Shown: positions 53,353-61,908 of the stretch, piece by piece | Numbering within the stretch: the first letter of the stretch is position 1 | Layout: each line of letters begins with the position of its first letter | From: Azohydromonas australica DSM 1124 | Lineage (GTDB): Bacteria > Pseudomonadota > Gammaproteobacteria > Burkholderiales > Burkholderiaceae_C | Direction: 5' to 3' | Assembly (NCBI RefSeq): GCF_000430725.1 | Contig: NZ_KE387207.1 | Span: 134,577 to 198,576 of the forward strand | Length of the DNA: 64,000 bases | The notes under the pieces: generated by a model | What the model saw: the letters and a program-made list of their open reading frames with translations, nothing else | What the model was told of the DNA's origin: nothing | Database searches by the model: none | Program-made: the position numbers and the translations under genes

Positions 53353-54531
53353 TCACTGGAAGGCCCCTGGCGACCAGGCGGCCGGGGCCGTGATCGCGCG
53401 CGTGCCCAGGGGCAGCAGGAACTCCGCCGTCGGTGCCAGCGAGCGTCCGCCGCCGGTGCCCGGCGCCGAGCCGGTGCCGCGCAGCGGCGAGCCCGCCACG
53501 AGCCGGAAGTTGAGCGACGAAGGCGCCTGCAGCGAGGACAGCGTCGTCATCTTGTTGCTGGCGGGCCAGGCGAGGGTGCCGGTCTGCACGTCGCCCGTGC
53601 CCACCAGCAGGTTGTTGACGAAGCGCGCGTCCAGCCCCGCCGACAGGCGCGTCGGGGACACGCGCACGAAGGTGCCGGCGCTGCGGTTGTTGACGATCGT
53701 GTTGTTGGCCATGTAGAGGCCGTGGCGGGAGAGGGAGGACGTCTCCTCGCCGTACATCACGATGTTGGAGTTCTGCGTCAGCGCGCTCTGGCTGATGACG
53801 TTGCCGATGAGCCAGGCCATGCCGCCTTCGGGCAGGTCCACCTCGTAGGACGCCTTGCCGGCGCTGCCGTCCACCAGCAGGCTGTAGCACACGATGGTTT
53901 CCTGGGCGCGCGACTTCAGCAGGTGGCCGGCCAGCCCGTCGTGGAAGCGGCAGCCCGAGATGAACAGCTGCTTGATGCGCCCGGCGTACAGCAGGTGCGG
54001 CGGATAGGGCGAGCTTACGGCGGGGCTGTTGGCCGCGAAGCCGAACTCGCTGTTGCGCACCTTCAGCACCGAGTTGGGTTCGTGGCTGGTGAGGATGCCC
54101 ATCTCGTTGTCGAAGAAGGCGCAGTTGCTCACCTTCAGCACGCCGCTCTCGAAACGGATGCCTGCGCCATTGAGATCGGCCACGCGCGCGCCGCGGAACT
54201 CCAGGTTCTCGATGCGCACGTCGGTGGCGCCGCGCACGACGAGGATGGCCTTGCCTTCGGCCGAGACGCCGTTGGCGTTGAGCACCGGGCGCGTCGTGCC
54301 CACGCCGCGGATGGTGAGCACGCGCTGCGTGACCACGCCGACCTGCGCCATGTGCGTGCCCGGCATCACCTCGATGACGTCGCCTTCGCCCGATGCGGCC
54401 AGCAGGGCCGGCAGCGACATGCCCGGGTAGAGCTGCCGCACCACGCCCGCAGCGCGCGCGGGGGCGTGCAGTGCGGCCAGGGGCACGGCACCGGCAACGC
54501 TCAGAGCCTGGATCAGTTCTCTTCTTCTCAT
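53353..54531 (-). CDS. Exported right-handed beta-helix protein of unknown function
   Basis: A 392-residue protein starting MRRRELIQALSVAGAVPLAA, a signal with twin arginines and AHA/ARA cut sites near residue 28, so it is probably periplasmic, possibly by Tat. The body has irregular parallel beta-helix repeats (IEVMPGTHMAQVGVVTQRVL, VRIENLEFRGARVADLNGAG, LKVSNCAFFDNEMGILTSHE, LYMANNTIVNNRSAGTFVRV), like pectate lyase or mannuronan epimerase folds, but no catalytic set is recognised. The ATG at 54531 overlaps the zwf stop (ATGA), so it is translated with zwf; hexR follows after 60 bp. No link of such a protein to glucose-6-phosphate metabolism is known to me. Confidence 0.75.
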   Translation of the reverse strand: MRRRELIQALSVAGAVPLAALHAPARAAGVVRQLYPGMSLPALLAASGEGDVIEVMPGTHMAQVGVVTQRVLTIRGVGTTRPVLNANGVSAEGKAILVVRGATDVRIENLEFRGARVADLNGAGIRFESGVLKVSNCAFFDNEMGILTSHEPNSVLKVRNSEFGFAANSPAVSSPYPPHLLYAGRIKQLFISGCRFHDGLAGHLLKSRAQETIVCYSLLVDGSAGKASYEVDLPEGGMAWLIGNVISQSALTQNSNIVMYGEETSSLSRHGLYMANNTIVNNRSAGTFVRVSPTRLSAGLDARFVNNLLVGTGDVQTGTLAWPASNKMTTLSSLQAPSSLNFRLVAGSPLRGTGSAPGTGGGRSLAPTAEFLLPLGTRAITAPAAWSPGAFQ

Positions 54532-56003
54532 TGCTCTTCTTCCCACATGAACCCATCCCGGGCCACCAGAGCGCTGGCGGCCGGCGGCCCCCAGCTGCCC
54601 GCGACGTAGGGTCGCGGACCGACCGGGTCCTGGTTCCATGCTTGAAGAATCGGCTCCACCCAGGCCCAGGCCTGCTCCTGTTCGTCGCTGCGCACGAACA
54701 AGTTGAGCCGCCCGGCTATGGCATCGAGTAACAAACGTTCGTAAGCGCCAACGCGTCCGCTGGCGAAGGCCTTGTCGAAGTCCAGGTCGAGCGACACCGG
54801 CGACAGCGCCTCGCTGCCGTGGCCCACGCTGCCCTTGGCCGCCATCAGGTGCAGCTCCAGGCCGTCTTCGGGCTGCAGCTTGATGACCAGCTTGTTGGCC
54901 TGGTGCACGCCGGCAAAGATCGGGTGCGGCACGGGGCGGAAATTCACGACGATGTGGGCGTCGCGCCCCGCCAGGCGCTTGCCCGTGCGCAGGTAGAAGG
55001 GCACGCCGGCCCAGCGCCAGTTCTGCACCTCGGTGCGCAGCGCCACGAAGGTCTCGCAGCGGCTGCCCGTGGGCACCTTGGACTCGTCCGCGTAGCCCGG
55101 CACCGCCTGCCCGCCCACGCTGCCGGCGCGGTACTGGCCGCGCACCACGTCGCGCTGCACGCTCTCGCGCGTGAAGGGCTTCAGGCTCTTGAGCACCTTC
55201 AGCTTCTCGTCGCGGATCGCGTCGGCGTCCGCGGTGGGCGGCGGCTCCATGGCGATCATGGTCAGCAGCTGCAGCGCGTGGTTCTGGATCATGTCGCGCA
55301 GCGCGCCCGTGCGGTCGTAGAAGTCCCCGCGCGTGCCCACGCCCAGCGACTCGGCGATCGTGATCTGGATGTTGGCGATGCTCTCGCGCCGCCACAGCGG
55401 CTCGAAGAAGGCGTTGCCGAAGCGCAGCGCTGAGAGGTTCTGCACCGAGGGCTTGCCCAGGTAGTGGTCGATGCGGAAGGCTTGGCTTTCCTTGAACACC
55501 GAGCGCACCACGGCGTTGATTTGGCGCGCGCTCTCCAGGTCGTGGCCCAGCGGCTTTTCCAGCACGACGCGGATGCGGTCGTGGTTCAGCCCCGCGTTGC
55601 CGAGCTGCTCGCAGATGACCGGGAACAGGTGCGGGCTGGTGGCCAGGTACAGCACCACGGTGTCGGCCGGGCTCGTGCGGCCTTCCTCGGCGCGCGGCTC
55701 GTCGAGCCAGCGCTTCAGGCGCGCGTAATGCTCGGGCTGCGACAGGTCCATCTGCCGGTAGTGCAGCAGCTGCGCGAAACGGGCGAACTCGTCGTCGCTG
55801 GGCCGCTTGGCGGCATCGACCTCGTCGAAGCGCTGGCGGATGAACTGGCGGTACTCGTCATCGCTGCGCGCGTCGCGCGCCACTGCCAGGATGCGCCCGC
55901 CTTCGGGCAGCTTGCCGTGCCGGAAAGCCTGGAACAGGGCGGGCATGAGCTTGCGCCACGTGAGGTCGCCCGTACCACCGAAGAACACCAGATCAAATGA
56001 CAT
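54528..56003 (-). CDS. zwf: Glucose-6-phosphate 1-dehydrogenase
   Basis: A 491-residue dehydrogenase oxidising glucose-6-phosphate to 6-phosphogluconolactone. NADP fingerprint MSFDLVFFGGTGDLTWRKLM at the N-terminus, the substrate motif RIDHYLGKPSVQNLSALRFG (about residue 175, catalytic Asp-His-Tyr-Leu-Gly-Lys), and GALRDMIQNHALQLLTMIAM, and GKRLAGRDAHIVVNFRPVPH. The ATG at 56003 was chosen for the fingerprint; an upstream ATG would add 28 residues across the operator. First gene of zwf-beta-helix-hexR. Confidence 0.96.
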   Translation of the reverse strand: MSFDLVFFGGTGDLTWRKLMPALFQAFRHGKLPEGGRILAVARDARSDDEYRQFIRQRFDEVDAAKRPSDDEFARFAQLLHYRQMDLSQPEHYARLKRWLDEPRAEEGRTSPADTVVLYLATSPHLFPVICEQLGNAGLNHDRIRVVLEKPLGHDLESARQINAVVRSVFKESQAFRIDHYLGKPSVQNLSALRFGNAFFEPLWRRESIANIQITIAESLGVGTRGDFYDRTGALRDMIQNHALQLLTMIAMEPPPTADADAIRDEKLKVLKSLKPFTRESVQRDVVRGQYRAGSVGGQAVPGYADESKVPTGSRCETFVALRTEVQNWRWAGVPFYLRTGKRLAGRDAHIVVNFRPVPHPIFAGVHQANKLVIKLQPEDGLELHLMAAKGSVGHGSEALSPVSLDLDFDKAFASGRVGAYERLLLDAIAGRLNLFVRSDEQEQAWAWVEPILQAWNQDPVGPRPYVAGSWGPPAASALVARDGFMWEEEQ

Positions 56004-56037
56004 CGAAAAAGACTCTGCTGCGTGAACGGACCCGGCG

Positions 56038-56052
56038 TGTAACCGAGTTACA
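56038..56052. promoter_or_regulatory. HexR-type operator between zwf and tal
   Basis: TGTAAC-CGA-GTTACA, a perfect palindrome matching the HexR consensus form TGTAnT-N3-AnTACA in half-site and spacing. It overlaps the predicted zwf transcription start and lies 35 bp before the zwf ATG. The divergent tal start is 120 bp away, so both units may be controlled. Confidence 0.75.
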
Positions 56053-56058
56053 TGGTTC

Positions 56059-56087
56059 ATGATGCTAGAGTTTCTTAAGAGGGTCAA
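56059..56087 (-). promoter_or_regulatory. Candidate sigma70 promoter of zwf
   Basis: On the minus strand: TTGACC (56087-56082), a 17-bp spacer and CATCAT (56064-56059), predicting a start near 56052, inside the operator. This is the classic position for repression. Confidence 0.5.
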
Positions 56088-56171
56088 CGCGCGCCGGGGC
56101 CAACAGCGTCACGGTAACGCCGCGATCGTGTCTGAACGCAGCGCAGGCGCCGCCTGCAGGATTCCAACGCC

Positions 56172-57125
56172 GTGAACCAACTCGAGCAGCTCAAGCAGCA
56201 CACCATCGTCGTCGCCGACACCGGGAACTTTCGGCAGCTGGCGCAGTTCGCACCGCGCGACGCCACGACCAACCCGTCGCTGATCCTCAAGGCGGTGCAG
56301 CAGTCGGAGTACGCGCCGCTGCTGACGGAGGTGGTGAAGGCGCACCCGCGCGCGCCGCTGGAGCGCGTGGTGGACGAGGTGCTGGTGCGCTTCGGCCTGG
56401 AGATCCTGAAGGTCGTGCCCGGCCGCGTGAGCACCGAGGTCGATGCGCGGCTGAGCTTCGACACCGCCTGCACCATCGCGCGGGCGCACCACCTCATCGG
56501 CCTGTACGAGCGCGCGGGCATCTCGCGCGACCGGGTGCTGATCAAGATCGCCGCCACCTGGGAGGGCATCCAGGCGGCCAAGGCCCTGGAGCACGAGGGC
56601 ATCCACTGCAACCTCACGCTGCTGTTCTCGTTCTGTCAGGCCGTGGCCTGCGGCGACGCCGGCGTGACGCTGATCTCGCCTTTCGTGGGCCGCATCTACG
56701 ACTGGTACAAGAAGCAGGCCGGCGCCGCCTGGGACGAGGCCGCCAACGCCGGCGAGAACGACCCCGGCGTCAAGAGCGTCAGCGCCATCTACAACTACTA
56801 CAAGCACTTCGACATCGCCACCGAGGTCATGGGCGCGAGCTTCCGCAACGCCGGGCAGATCCTGGCGCTGTCGGGCTGCGACCTGCTCACCATCAGCCCC
56901 GACCTGCTCGCCGCGCTGCAGGGCAGCGAAGGCCCGGTGCCGCGCCGGCTCGACCCGCAGGCGGCCAAGGCGATGGAGATCCACGCCCGCACCCTGAACG
57001 AGCCCGGCTTCCGCTACGCGCTCAACGAGGACGCCATGGCCAGCGACAAGCTCGCCGAGGGCATCCGCGCCTTCGCGGCCGACGCCGCGAAGCTCGACCG
57101 CATGATCGAGGAGCTGCGCAAGTGA
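56172..57125 (+). CDS. tal: Transaldolase
   Basis: A 317-residue TalB-type enzyme of the non-oxidative pentose phosphate pathway. [20 protein letters not shown] with PSLILKA (Asp near residue 17), [20 protein letters not shown], and the Schiff-base lysine in [20 protein letters not shown] (about residue 125), followed by [23 protein letters not shown] start. The stop overlaps the pgi GTG. It diverges from zwf. Confidence 0.96.
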   Translation: MNQLEQLKQHTIVVADTGNFRQLAQFAPRDATTNPSLILKAVQQSEYAPLLTEVVKAHPRAPLERVVDEVLVRFGLEILKVVPGRVSTEVDARLSFDTACTIARAHHLIGLYERAGISRDRVLIKIAATWEGIQAAKALEHEGIHCNLTLLFSFCQAVACGDAGVTLISPFVGRIYDWYKKQAGAAWDEAANAGENDPGVKSVSAIYNYYKHFDIATEVMGASFRNAGQILALSGCDLLTISPDLLAALQGSEGPVPRRLDPQAAKAMEIHARTLNEPGFRYALNEDAMASDKLAEGIRAFAADAAKLDRMIEELRK

Positions 57126-58738
57126 GCGCCGCCGCGCCCGAACCTGCCGCCGCCGGCTTCGTGCGCGGCGACAAGACCGTGGCCTGGAGCAGCCTGCGCG
57201 GCCATTGGCAGGCCCATGGCCGCGACCTGGACCTGCGCGAGATCTTCCGCCAGGACCCGCAGCGCTTCGAGCGCTTCAGCCTGCAGGCGCCGGAGGTGTT
57301 CGCCGACCTGTCCAAGCAGCGCTGGGACGAGGCCACGCGGCGGCTGTTGCTGGAGCTGGCGCGCGAGGTCCGGCTGGAGGCCCGGCGCGACGCCATGCTC
57401 GCCGGCGAGGCCATCAACACCACCGAGGGCCGCGCCGTGCTGCACACGGCGCTGCGTGCGCCCAGGGGGCAGGGCCCCTTCAGCGACGAGGTGCACCACG
57501 TGCTGGAGCACATGCTGGCCTATGCCGAGGAGGTGCGCGGCGCCGGCTTCACCGACGTGGTGAACATCGGCATCGGCGGCTCCGACCTGGGCCCGCTGAT
57601 GGTGGTCAAGGCGCTGCAGCCCTACACCCAGCCGGGGCTGCGCAGCCACTTCGTGTCCAACGTGGACGGCCACGACATCGCGCCGCTGCTGGCGCAGCTG
57701 GACCCGGCCACGACGCTCTTCATCGTCGCCAGCAAGACTTTCACGACCCAAGAGACCATGGCCAACGCGCAGGTGGCGCGTGCGTGGTTCCTGGAAAAGG
57801 GCGGCGTGGACATCGCACGGCACTTCGCCGCCACGACCACCAACGTGACGGCGGCGGCCGCCTTCGGCATCGACAAGACCTTCGGCTTCTGGGACTGGGT
57901 GGGCGGGCGCTATTCGCTGTGGAGCGCCATCGGGCTGCCGATCGCCATCGCCATCGGCGCGCAGGGCTTCCGCGAGCTGCTGGGGGGTGCGCACGCCATG
58001 GACCGGCACTTCGCCGAGGCGCCGCTGGAAGAGAACCTGCCCGCGCTCATGGGCCTGCTGGAGGTATGGAACCGCAACTTCCACGGCTTCACCAGCCGTT
58101 GCGTCGCGCCCTACCACCAGGGCCTGGCGCGGCTGCCGGCGTACCTGCAGCAGCTGGAGATGGAGTCCAACGGCAAGCGCGTGGACTACGACGGTGAGGA
58201 AGTGCCCTTCGCCACCAGTCCGCTGGTGTGGGGCGAGCCCGGCACCAACGGCCAGCACGCCTTCTTCCAGATGCTGCACCAGGGCACGGACGTGATCCCG
58301 GTGGAGTTCATCGCCGTGCGCGAGCCGGCGCACCCGCATGCGGACCTGCAAGTGAAGCTGCTGGCGAACTGCCTGGCGCAGTCGCAGGCGCTGATGCTGG
58401 GCAAGACGGCGGACGAGGCGCTGAACGAGAAGGCGCCGACGGCCGCGCCCGACATCGACCGCGCGGTGCTGGCGCAGCACCGCAGCTTCCCCGGCAACCG
58501 GCCCAGCACCACGCTGTTGCTGGAGCAGCTCACGCCGCGCAGCCTGGGCGCGCTGGTGGCGCTGTACGAGCACCGCGTCTTCACCAGTGGCGTGGTGTGG
58601 GGTATCAACAGTTACGACCAATGGGGCGTGGAGCTGGGCAAGGCGCTGTGCAACGCGCTGCTGCCACGCTTCGAAACTGGTGACGTGACGGGGCTGGACA
58701 GCTCCACCGCCGGGCTGCTGGGGAGATTGAGGGGATGA
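57122..58738 (+). CDS. pgi: Glucose-6-phosphate isomerase
   Basis: A 538-residue isomerase interconverting glucose-6-phosphate and fructose-6-phosphate. Signatures: [20 protein letters not shown] (about residue 148), [20 protein letters not shown] (about 203), [20 protein letters not shown] (catalytic Glu region, about 365), and [19 protein letters not shown] (split: [20 protein letters not shown]), with the final catalytic Lys. GTG start overlapping the tal stop. Its own stop overlaps the HAD gene. Confidence 0.96.
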   Translation: MSAAAPEPAAAGFVRGDKTVAWSSLRGHWQAHGRDLDLREIFRQDPQRFERFSLQAPEVFADLSKQRWDEATRRLLLELAREVRLEARRDAMLAGEAINTTEGRAVLHTALRAPRGQGPFSDEVHHVLEHMLAYAEEVRGAGFTDVVNIGIGGSDLGPLMVVKALQPYTQPGLRSHFVSNVDGHDIAPLLAQLDPATTLFIVASKTFTTQETMANAQVARAWFLEKGGVDIARHFAATTTNVTAAAAFGIDKTFGFWDWVGGRYSLWSAIGLPIAIAIGAQGFRELLGGAHAMDRHFAEAPLEENLPALMGLLEVWNRNFHGFTSRCVAPYHQGLARLPAYLQQLEMESNGKRVDYDGEEVPFATSPLVWGEPGTNGQHAFFQMLHQGTDVIPVEFIAVREPAHPHADLQVKLLANCLAQSQALMLGKTADEALNEKAPTAAPDIDRAVLAQHRSFPGNRPSTTLLLEQLTPRSLGALVALYEHRVFTSGVVWGINSYDQWGVELGKALCNALLPRFETGDVTGLDSSTAGLLGRLRG

Positions 58739-59346
58739 GAGTCATCTGGGACCTGGGCGCCGTGCTGCTGCGCTGGCGCCCGGCGCTGCTGTTGCGCCAG
58801 GTGCTGCCGCGCCACGCGCATGACGAGGCCAGCGCCGCGGCGTGGGGCCAGCGCTTCTTCGTGGAAGGCGGCGACTGGGGCGCCTTCGACCGCGGCGACC
58901 TCGACGAGCCGGCGCTGGCGCACCGCATCGCGCGCCGCACGGGCCTGAGCGAGGCCGAGGTGCACGCGGTGATCGCGGCGGTGTACGAGGAACTGCAGCC
59001 GCTGCCCGAGAGCGTGGCGCTGCTGGAGCGCTTTCACCGGCAGGGGCTGCGGCAGCACTTCTTCTCCAACATGCCGGTGCCCTACGCGGACCACCTGGAG
59101 CGGCACCACCGCTTCTTCGAGGTTTTCGACGGCGGGCTGTTTTCCGGGCGCGTGAAGCGCATGAAGCCTGAGCGCGGCTTTTACGAGCTGGCGCACGAGC
59201 AGTTCGGGCTGGCGGGGGAGCCGGTGGTGTTCATCGACGACCATCCGGCGAACGTGCAGGCGGCTCGGGCGTTTGGGTGGGAGGCGGTGCTGTTCCGGGA
59301 TATTCAGCAGGTGGCGGGGGAATTGAAAGCGCTGGGCGTGGCTTGA
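58735..59346 (+). CDS. HAD-superfamily hydrolase (HAD-IA, YihX-like)
   Basis: A 203-residue phosphatase-like protein. Motif I is VIWDLGAVLLRW with the nucleophilic Asp at residue 6; the second Asp of the classical DxD is Gly, as in YihX-type members. Motif II is FFSNMPVPYAD, motif III Lys in GRVKRMKPERGFYELAHEQF, motif IV is VVFIDDHPANVQAARAFGWE. The family often removes phosphate from small sugar phosphates. It overlaps pgi by four bases (ATGA), so a role in sugar phosphate balance, for example alpha-glucose-1-phosphate as in E. coli YihX, is plausible but inferred. Confidence 0.85.
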   Translation: MRVIWDLGAVLLRWRPALLLRQVLPRHAHDEASAAAWGQRFFVEGGDWGAFDRGDLDEPALAHRIARRTGLSEAEVHAVIAAVYEELQPLPESVALLERFHRQGLRQHFFSNMPVPYADHLERHHRFFEVFDGGLFSGRVKRMKPERGFYELAHEQFGLAGEPVVFIDDHPANVQAARAFGWEAVLFRDIQQVAGELKALGVA

Positions 59347-59377
59347 GAAATACGTTGCCTTCAAGGCCCAGTGCAGG

Positions 59378-59411
59378 ATGGGGCGCGGTTTAAATGCCGC
59401 GCTCCATTTTT
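59378..59411 (+). terminator. Intrinsic terminator of the tal-pgi-HAD operon
   Basis: An eleven-pair stem (one G-T pair) between 59378-59388 and 59397-59407, loop of eight bases, followed by five T. It lies 31 bp after the HAD stop and before the convergent M14 gene. Confidence 0.75.
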
Positions 59412-59456
59412 CGCTTGGCGTCTGTTTGAAAAATCAGGAGCCTTGGCCAAGGACTG

Positions 59457-60575
59457 TCACGCAGGCGCTTGGACAGGGTTTTCTCTCAGTCCCTTGAGCC
59501 CGTCCCGAATCCTCTCCAGACCCTGTTTCAGCAAAGCTTCCTTCCAGTCCGGCGTATCCACGAAGAAGGTCCGGAACATCGCTTCCCGAATGGCCTGCGC
59601 CTGTGGCGTCTGCAGTGGCCTCTCCGGATGATTCTCCAGCCACTGGTCCGCCCTCAACGCCTGCAGCACGTGCAATAACGGCACGGTGCCAAATTCGAGA
59701 ACGATCCCCGTGTATTGCGCCTGCAGGCACTCCTGCGCCACCACGCACGACATCGCGCCGGAGGTTTCGGCGGAACTGGAGCTGTGGTCATGGGTGGATT
59801 TCAGCCCCGGCCACCACGATTGCGCCCGGCGCAACAAGGCCTCGTCGCGCCCGTCGCCGGCCAATATCGGCTCGGCCATGCCCGTGGGCCCCAGCCCGCT
59901 GTGCAGGTCGATCCAGCCGAGCCTGGCGCACTGCGTCGCGTGGTCGCGCAGCACGTGCCGCAGCGCCTGCTGGCTCCAGCTCGGCGCGTGGCCGCCGTAG
60001 AACAAGCCTTCGGGCTCCGAGTACTGCCCGCCGCTGATCGCCTGCTGCAGCGCCGCCACGCCCTGGCGCGCCATCTCGGCCTGCAGCCTGGCTTCGTTCT
60101 CCGGCGGCGGCGGCCAGGTGGCGCTGGCCGGCACCAGCAGCGCGTGCAGCGCGTCGTAGCCCGGGTTCTTCGGCAGCGGCTGGTGGAAGTCGATGAAATT
60201 GCGGTTGAGGTCGATGTTCTCGTGCGTGACGCGGCGCCACCACGACATGCCCCACGGGTTCAGCGCATGCAGGAACAGCACCGCCACACCGCCGCAGCGC
60301 GCCTCGGCCAGGAAGTCGGCGTCGCGCAGCAGCGCGATCTGTACCCCGGCGCCGGCGTAGCCCTCGATGCCGTGGCAGCCGCTGCTGACGATCAGCAGTT
60401 TTTCCGCATCGCGCGGCCCGCTGCGCACCACGTCCAGCGCCAGGGTTTCGCCGTCGCGCCCCAGCAGCGGGTGGATCTCGGAATGCACGTCCAGGTCGGC
60501 CGCTTCGGCCGCCGCCAGGAACTTCCCTCGGGCCTCCTGGTAGCTGCGGGAGAAGAAGGTTTCCGCATCGTCCAT
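59457..60575 (-). CDS. M14-like zinc carboxypeptidase (DUF2817 family)
   Basis: A 372-residue protein with the DUF2817 zinc site: LLIVSSGCHGIEGYAGAGVQ (His-x-x-Glu, about residue 70), the ALNPWGMSWWRRVTHENIDL motif with NRNFIDF, and a third ligand in LGWIDLHSGLGPTGMAEPIL. A late acidic segment VLEFGTVPLLHVLQAL may hold the catalytic Glu. It has no signal peptide, so it is probably a cytoplasmic hydrolase of a peptide or acyl-amino acid. The ATG at 60575 has AGGAGG five bases upstream. It follows the M20 gene by 47 bp, likely one operon. Confidence 0.8.
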   Translation of the reverse strand: MDDAETFFSRSYQEARGKFLAAAEAADLDVHSEIHPLLGRDGETLALDVVRSGPRDAEKLLIVSSGCHGIEGYAGAGVQIALLRDADFLAEARCGGVAVLFLHALNPWGMSWWRRVTHENIDLNRNFIDFHQPLPKNPGYDALHALLVPASATWPPPPENEARLQAEMARQGVAALQQAISGGQYSEPEGLFYGGHAPSWSQQALRHVLRDHATQCARLGWIDLHSGLGPTGMAEPILAGDGRDEALLRRAQSWWPGLKSTHDHSSSSAETSGAMSCVVAQECLQAQYTGIVLEFGTVPLLHVLQALRADQWLENHPERPLQTPQAQAIREAMFRTFFVDTPDWKEALLKQGLERIRDGLKGLRENPVQAPA

Positions 60576-60622
60576 GGAGGCCTCCTGGGGGAAGGAAGTG
60601 AAGGGCGCTGCCTCGGCTCGGT

Positions 60623-61816
60623 TCAGCGCGGGGTCTGCAGCCAGCGTTCCGCCACCCGCACCCACAGCGAGGCGCCGATGGGGATGAGCTGGTCGTTGAA
60701 GTCGTAGCTGGGGTTGTGCAGCGTGCAGGGCCCCAGGCCGTGGCCGCCGTCGCGGTGCTCGCCGCCGCCGTTGCCGATCACGAAATAGCAGCCCGGCTTC
60801 TCCTGCAGGAAATAGCTGAAGTCCTCGGCGCCCATGGTGGCGACGAACTCCTGCACGTTCTGCTCGCCCAGCACCTCCGCGCCCACCTGGCGGATGAAGG
60901 CGCTCTCGGCCTCGTGGTTCACGGTGGGCGGGTAATTGCGGTCGAACTCGAAATCGCACTCCAGCTCGAAGGCCTCGGCGGTGGAGCGGGCGATCTGGCG
61001 CATGCGGCGCTCGATCAGGTCCAGCACCTCCGTGGTGAAGGTGCGCACCGTGCCCTGCATCTCGCAGCTCTCGGGGATGACGTTGGTGGCCTCGCCGGTG
61101 TGGATCATGGTCACCGAGATTACGCCGGTGTCCAGCGGGTGCTTGTTGCGCGTCAGGATGGTCTGGAAGGCCTGCACCATCTGGCACGCCGCGGGCACCG
61201 GGTCCGTGCCCATGTGCGGCATCGCGCCGTGGCAGCCCTTGCCGCGCAGCACGATCTTGAACTCGTTGCTGGAGGCGAAGCAGGGCCCGCTCTTCACCGC
61301 GATCTGTCCCGCCGCCAGCCCCGGCCAGTTGTGGGCGCCGAAGATGGCTTCCATCGGGAAGCGCTCGAACAGGCCGTCGCGCATCATTTCCCGCGCCCCG
61401 CCGCCGCCTTCCTCGGCCGGCTGGAACACCAGATAGACCGTGCCGTCGAAGTTGCGCGTGCGTGCCAGGTGCTGCGCCGCGGCCAGCAGCATGGCGGTGT
61501 GGCCGTCGTGGCCGCAGGCGTGCATCTTCCCGGGGTGGCGGCTGGCGTGCGGGAAGTGGTTGTGCTCGGTCACCGGCAGCGCGTCCATGTCGGCGCGCAG
61601 GCCCACGGCGCGGGAAGAGGTGCCGTTGCGGATCACGCCCACCAGCCCGGTGCGGCCCAGCCCGCGGTGCACCTCGATGCCCCAGCCCTCCAGCTTGCGG
61701 GCCACGAGGTCGGCGGTGCGCACTTCCTCGAAACACAGTTCGGGATGGGCGTGGATGTCCCGGCGCAGCTCGGCAATCGCCGCGGCCTCGGCCAGGATGG
61801 AATCAATCAACAACAT
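60623..61816 (-). CDS. M20-family amidohydrolase (hippurate hydrolase-like)
   Basis: A 397-residue zinc enzyme of the IAA-amino acid/hippurate hydrolase group. Motifs: RRDIHAHPELCFEEVRTADL (about residue 17), LRADMDALPVTE, HACGHDGHTAMLLAAAQHLA with metal Cys/His, FQPAEEGGGGAREMMRDGLF, and AEDFSYFLQEKPGCYFVIGN near the C-terminus. It removes acyl groups from amino acids in the cytoplasm. The start at 61816 (MLLIDSILAEAAAIAELRRD) has AGGAG seven bases upstream; an ATG at 61864 is less fitting. First gene of a pair with the M14-like gene. Confidence 0.88.
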   Translation of the reverse strand: MLLIDSILAEAAAIAELRRDIHAHPELCFEEVRTADLVARKLEGWGIEVHRGLGRTGLVGVIRNGTSSRAVGLRADMDALPVTEHNHFPHASRHPGKMHACGHDGHTAMLLAAAQHLARTRNFDGTVYLVFQPAEEGGGGAREMMRDGLFERFPMEAIFGAHNWPGLAAGQIAVKSGPCFASSNEFKIVLRGKGCHGAMPHMGTDPVPAACQMVQAFQTILTRNKHPLDTGVISVTMIHTGEATNVIPESCEMQGTVRTFTTEVLDLIERRMRQIARSTAEAFELECDFEFDRNYPPTVNHEAESAFIRQVGAEVLGEQNVQEFVATMGAEDFSYFLQEKPGCYFVIGNGGGEHRDGGHGLGPCTLHNPSYDFNDQLIPIGASLWVRVAERWLQTPR

Positions 61817-61908
61817 CAAGGGGCTCCTGCTCAGGCGGCTGCCGGGAATCTTAGCCTCCGCCATCCCCTCTTCGGGTGACCCTGAAGGGGCTGTGCAATA
61901 GTTGAACG

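Noticed and set aside
52525-54609. A plus-strand open frame of 694 codons across hexR and the beta-helix gene.
   Set aside because: Composition is arginine/alanine/histidine-rich and it lies wholly over two supported genes; no domain is visible.
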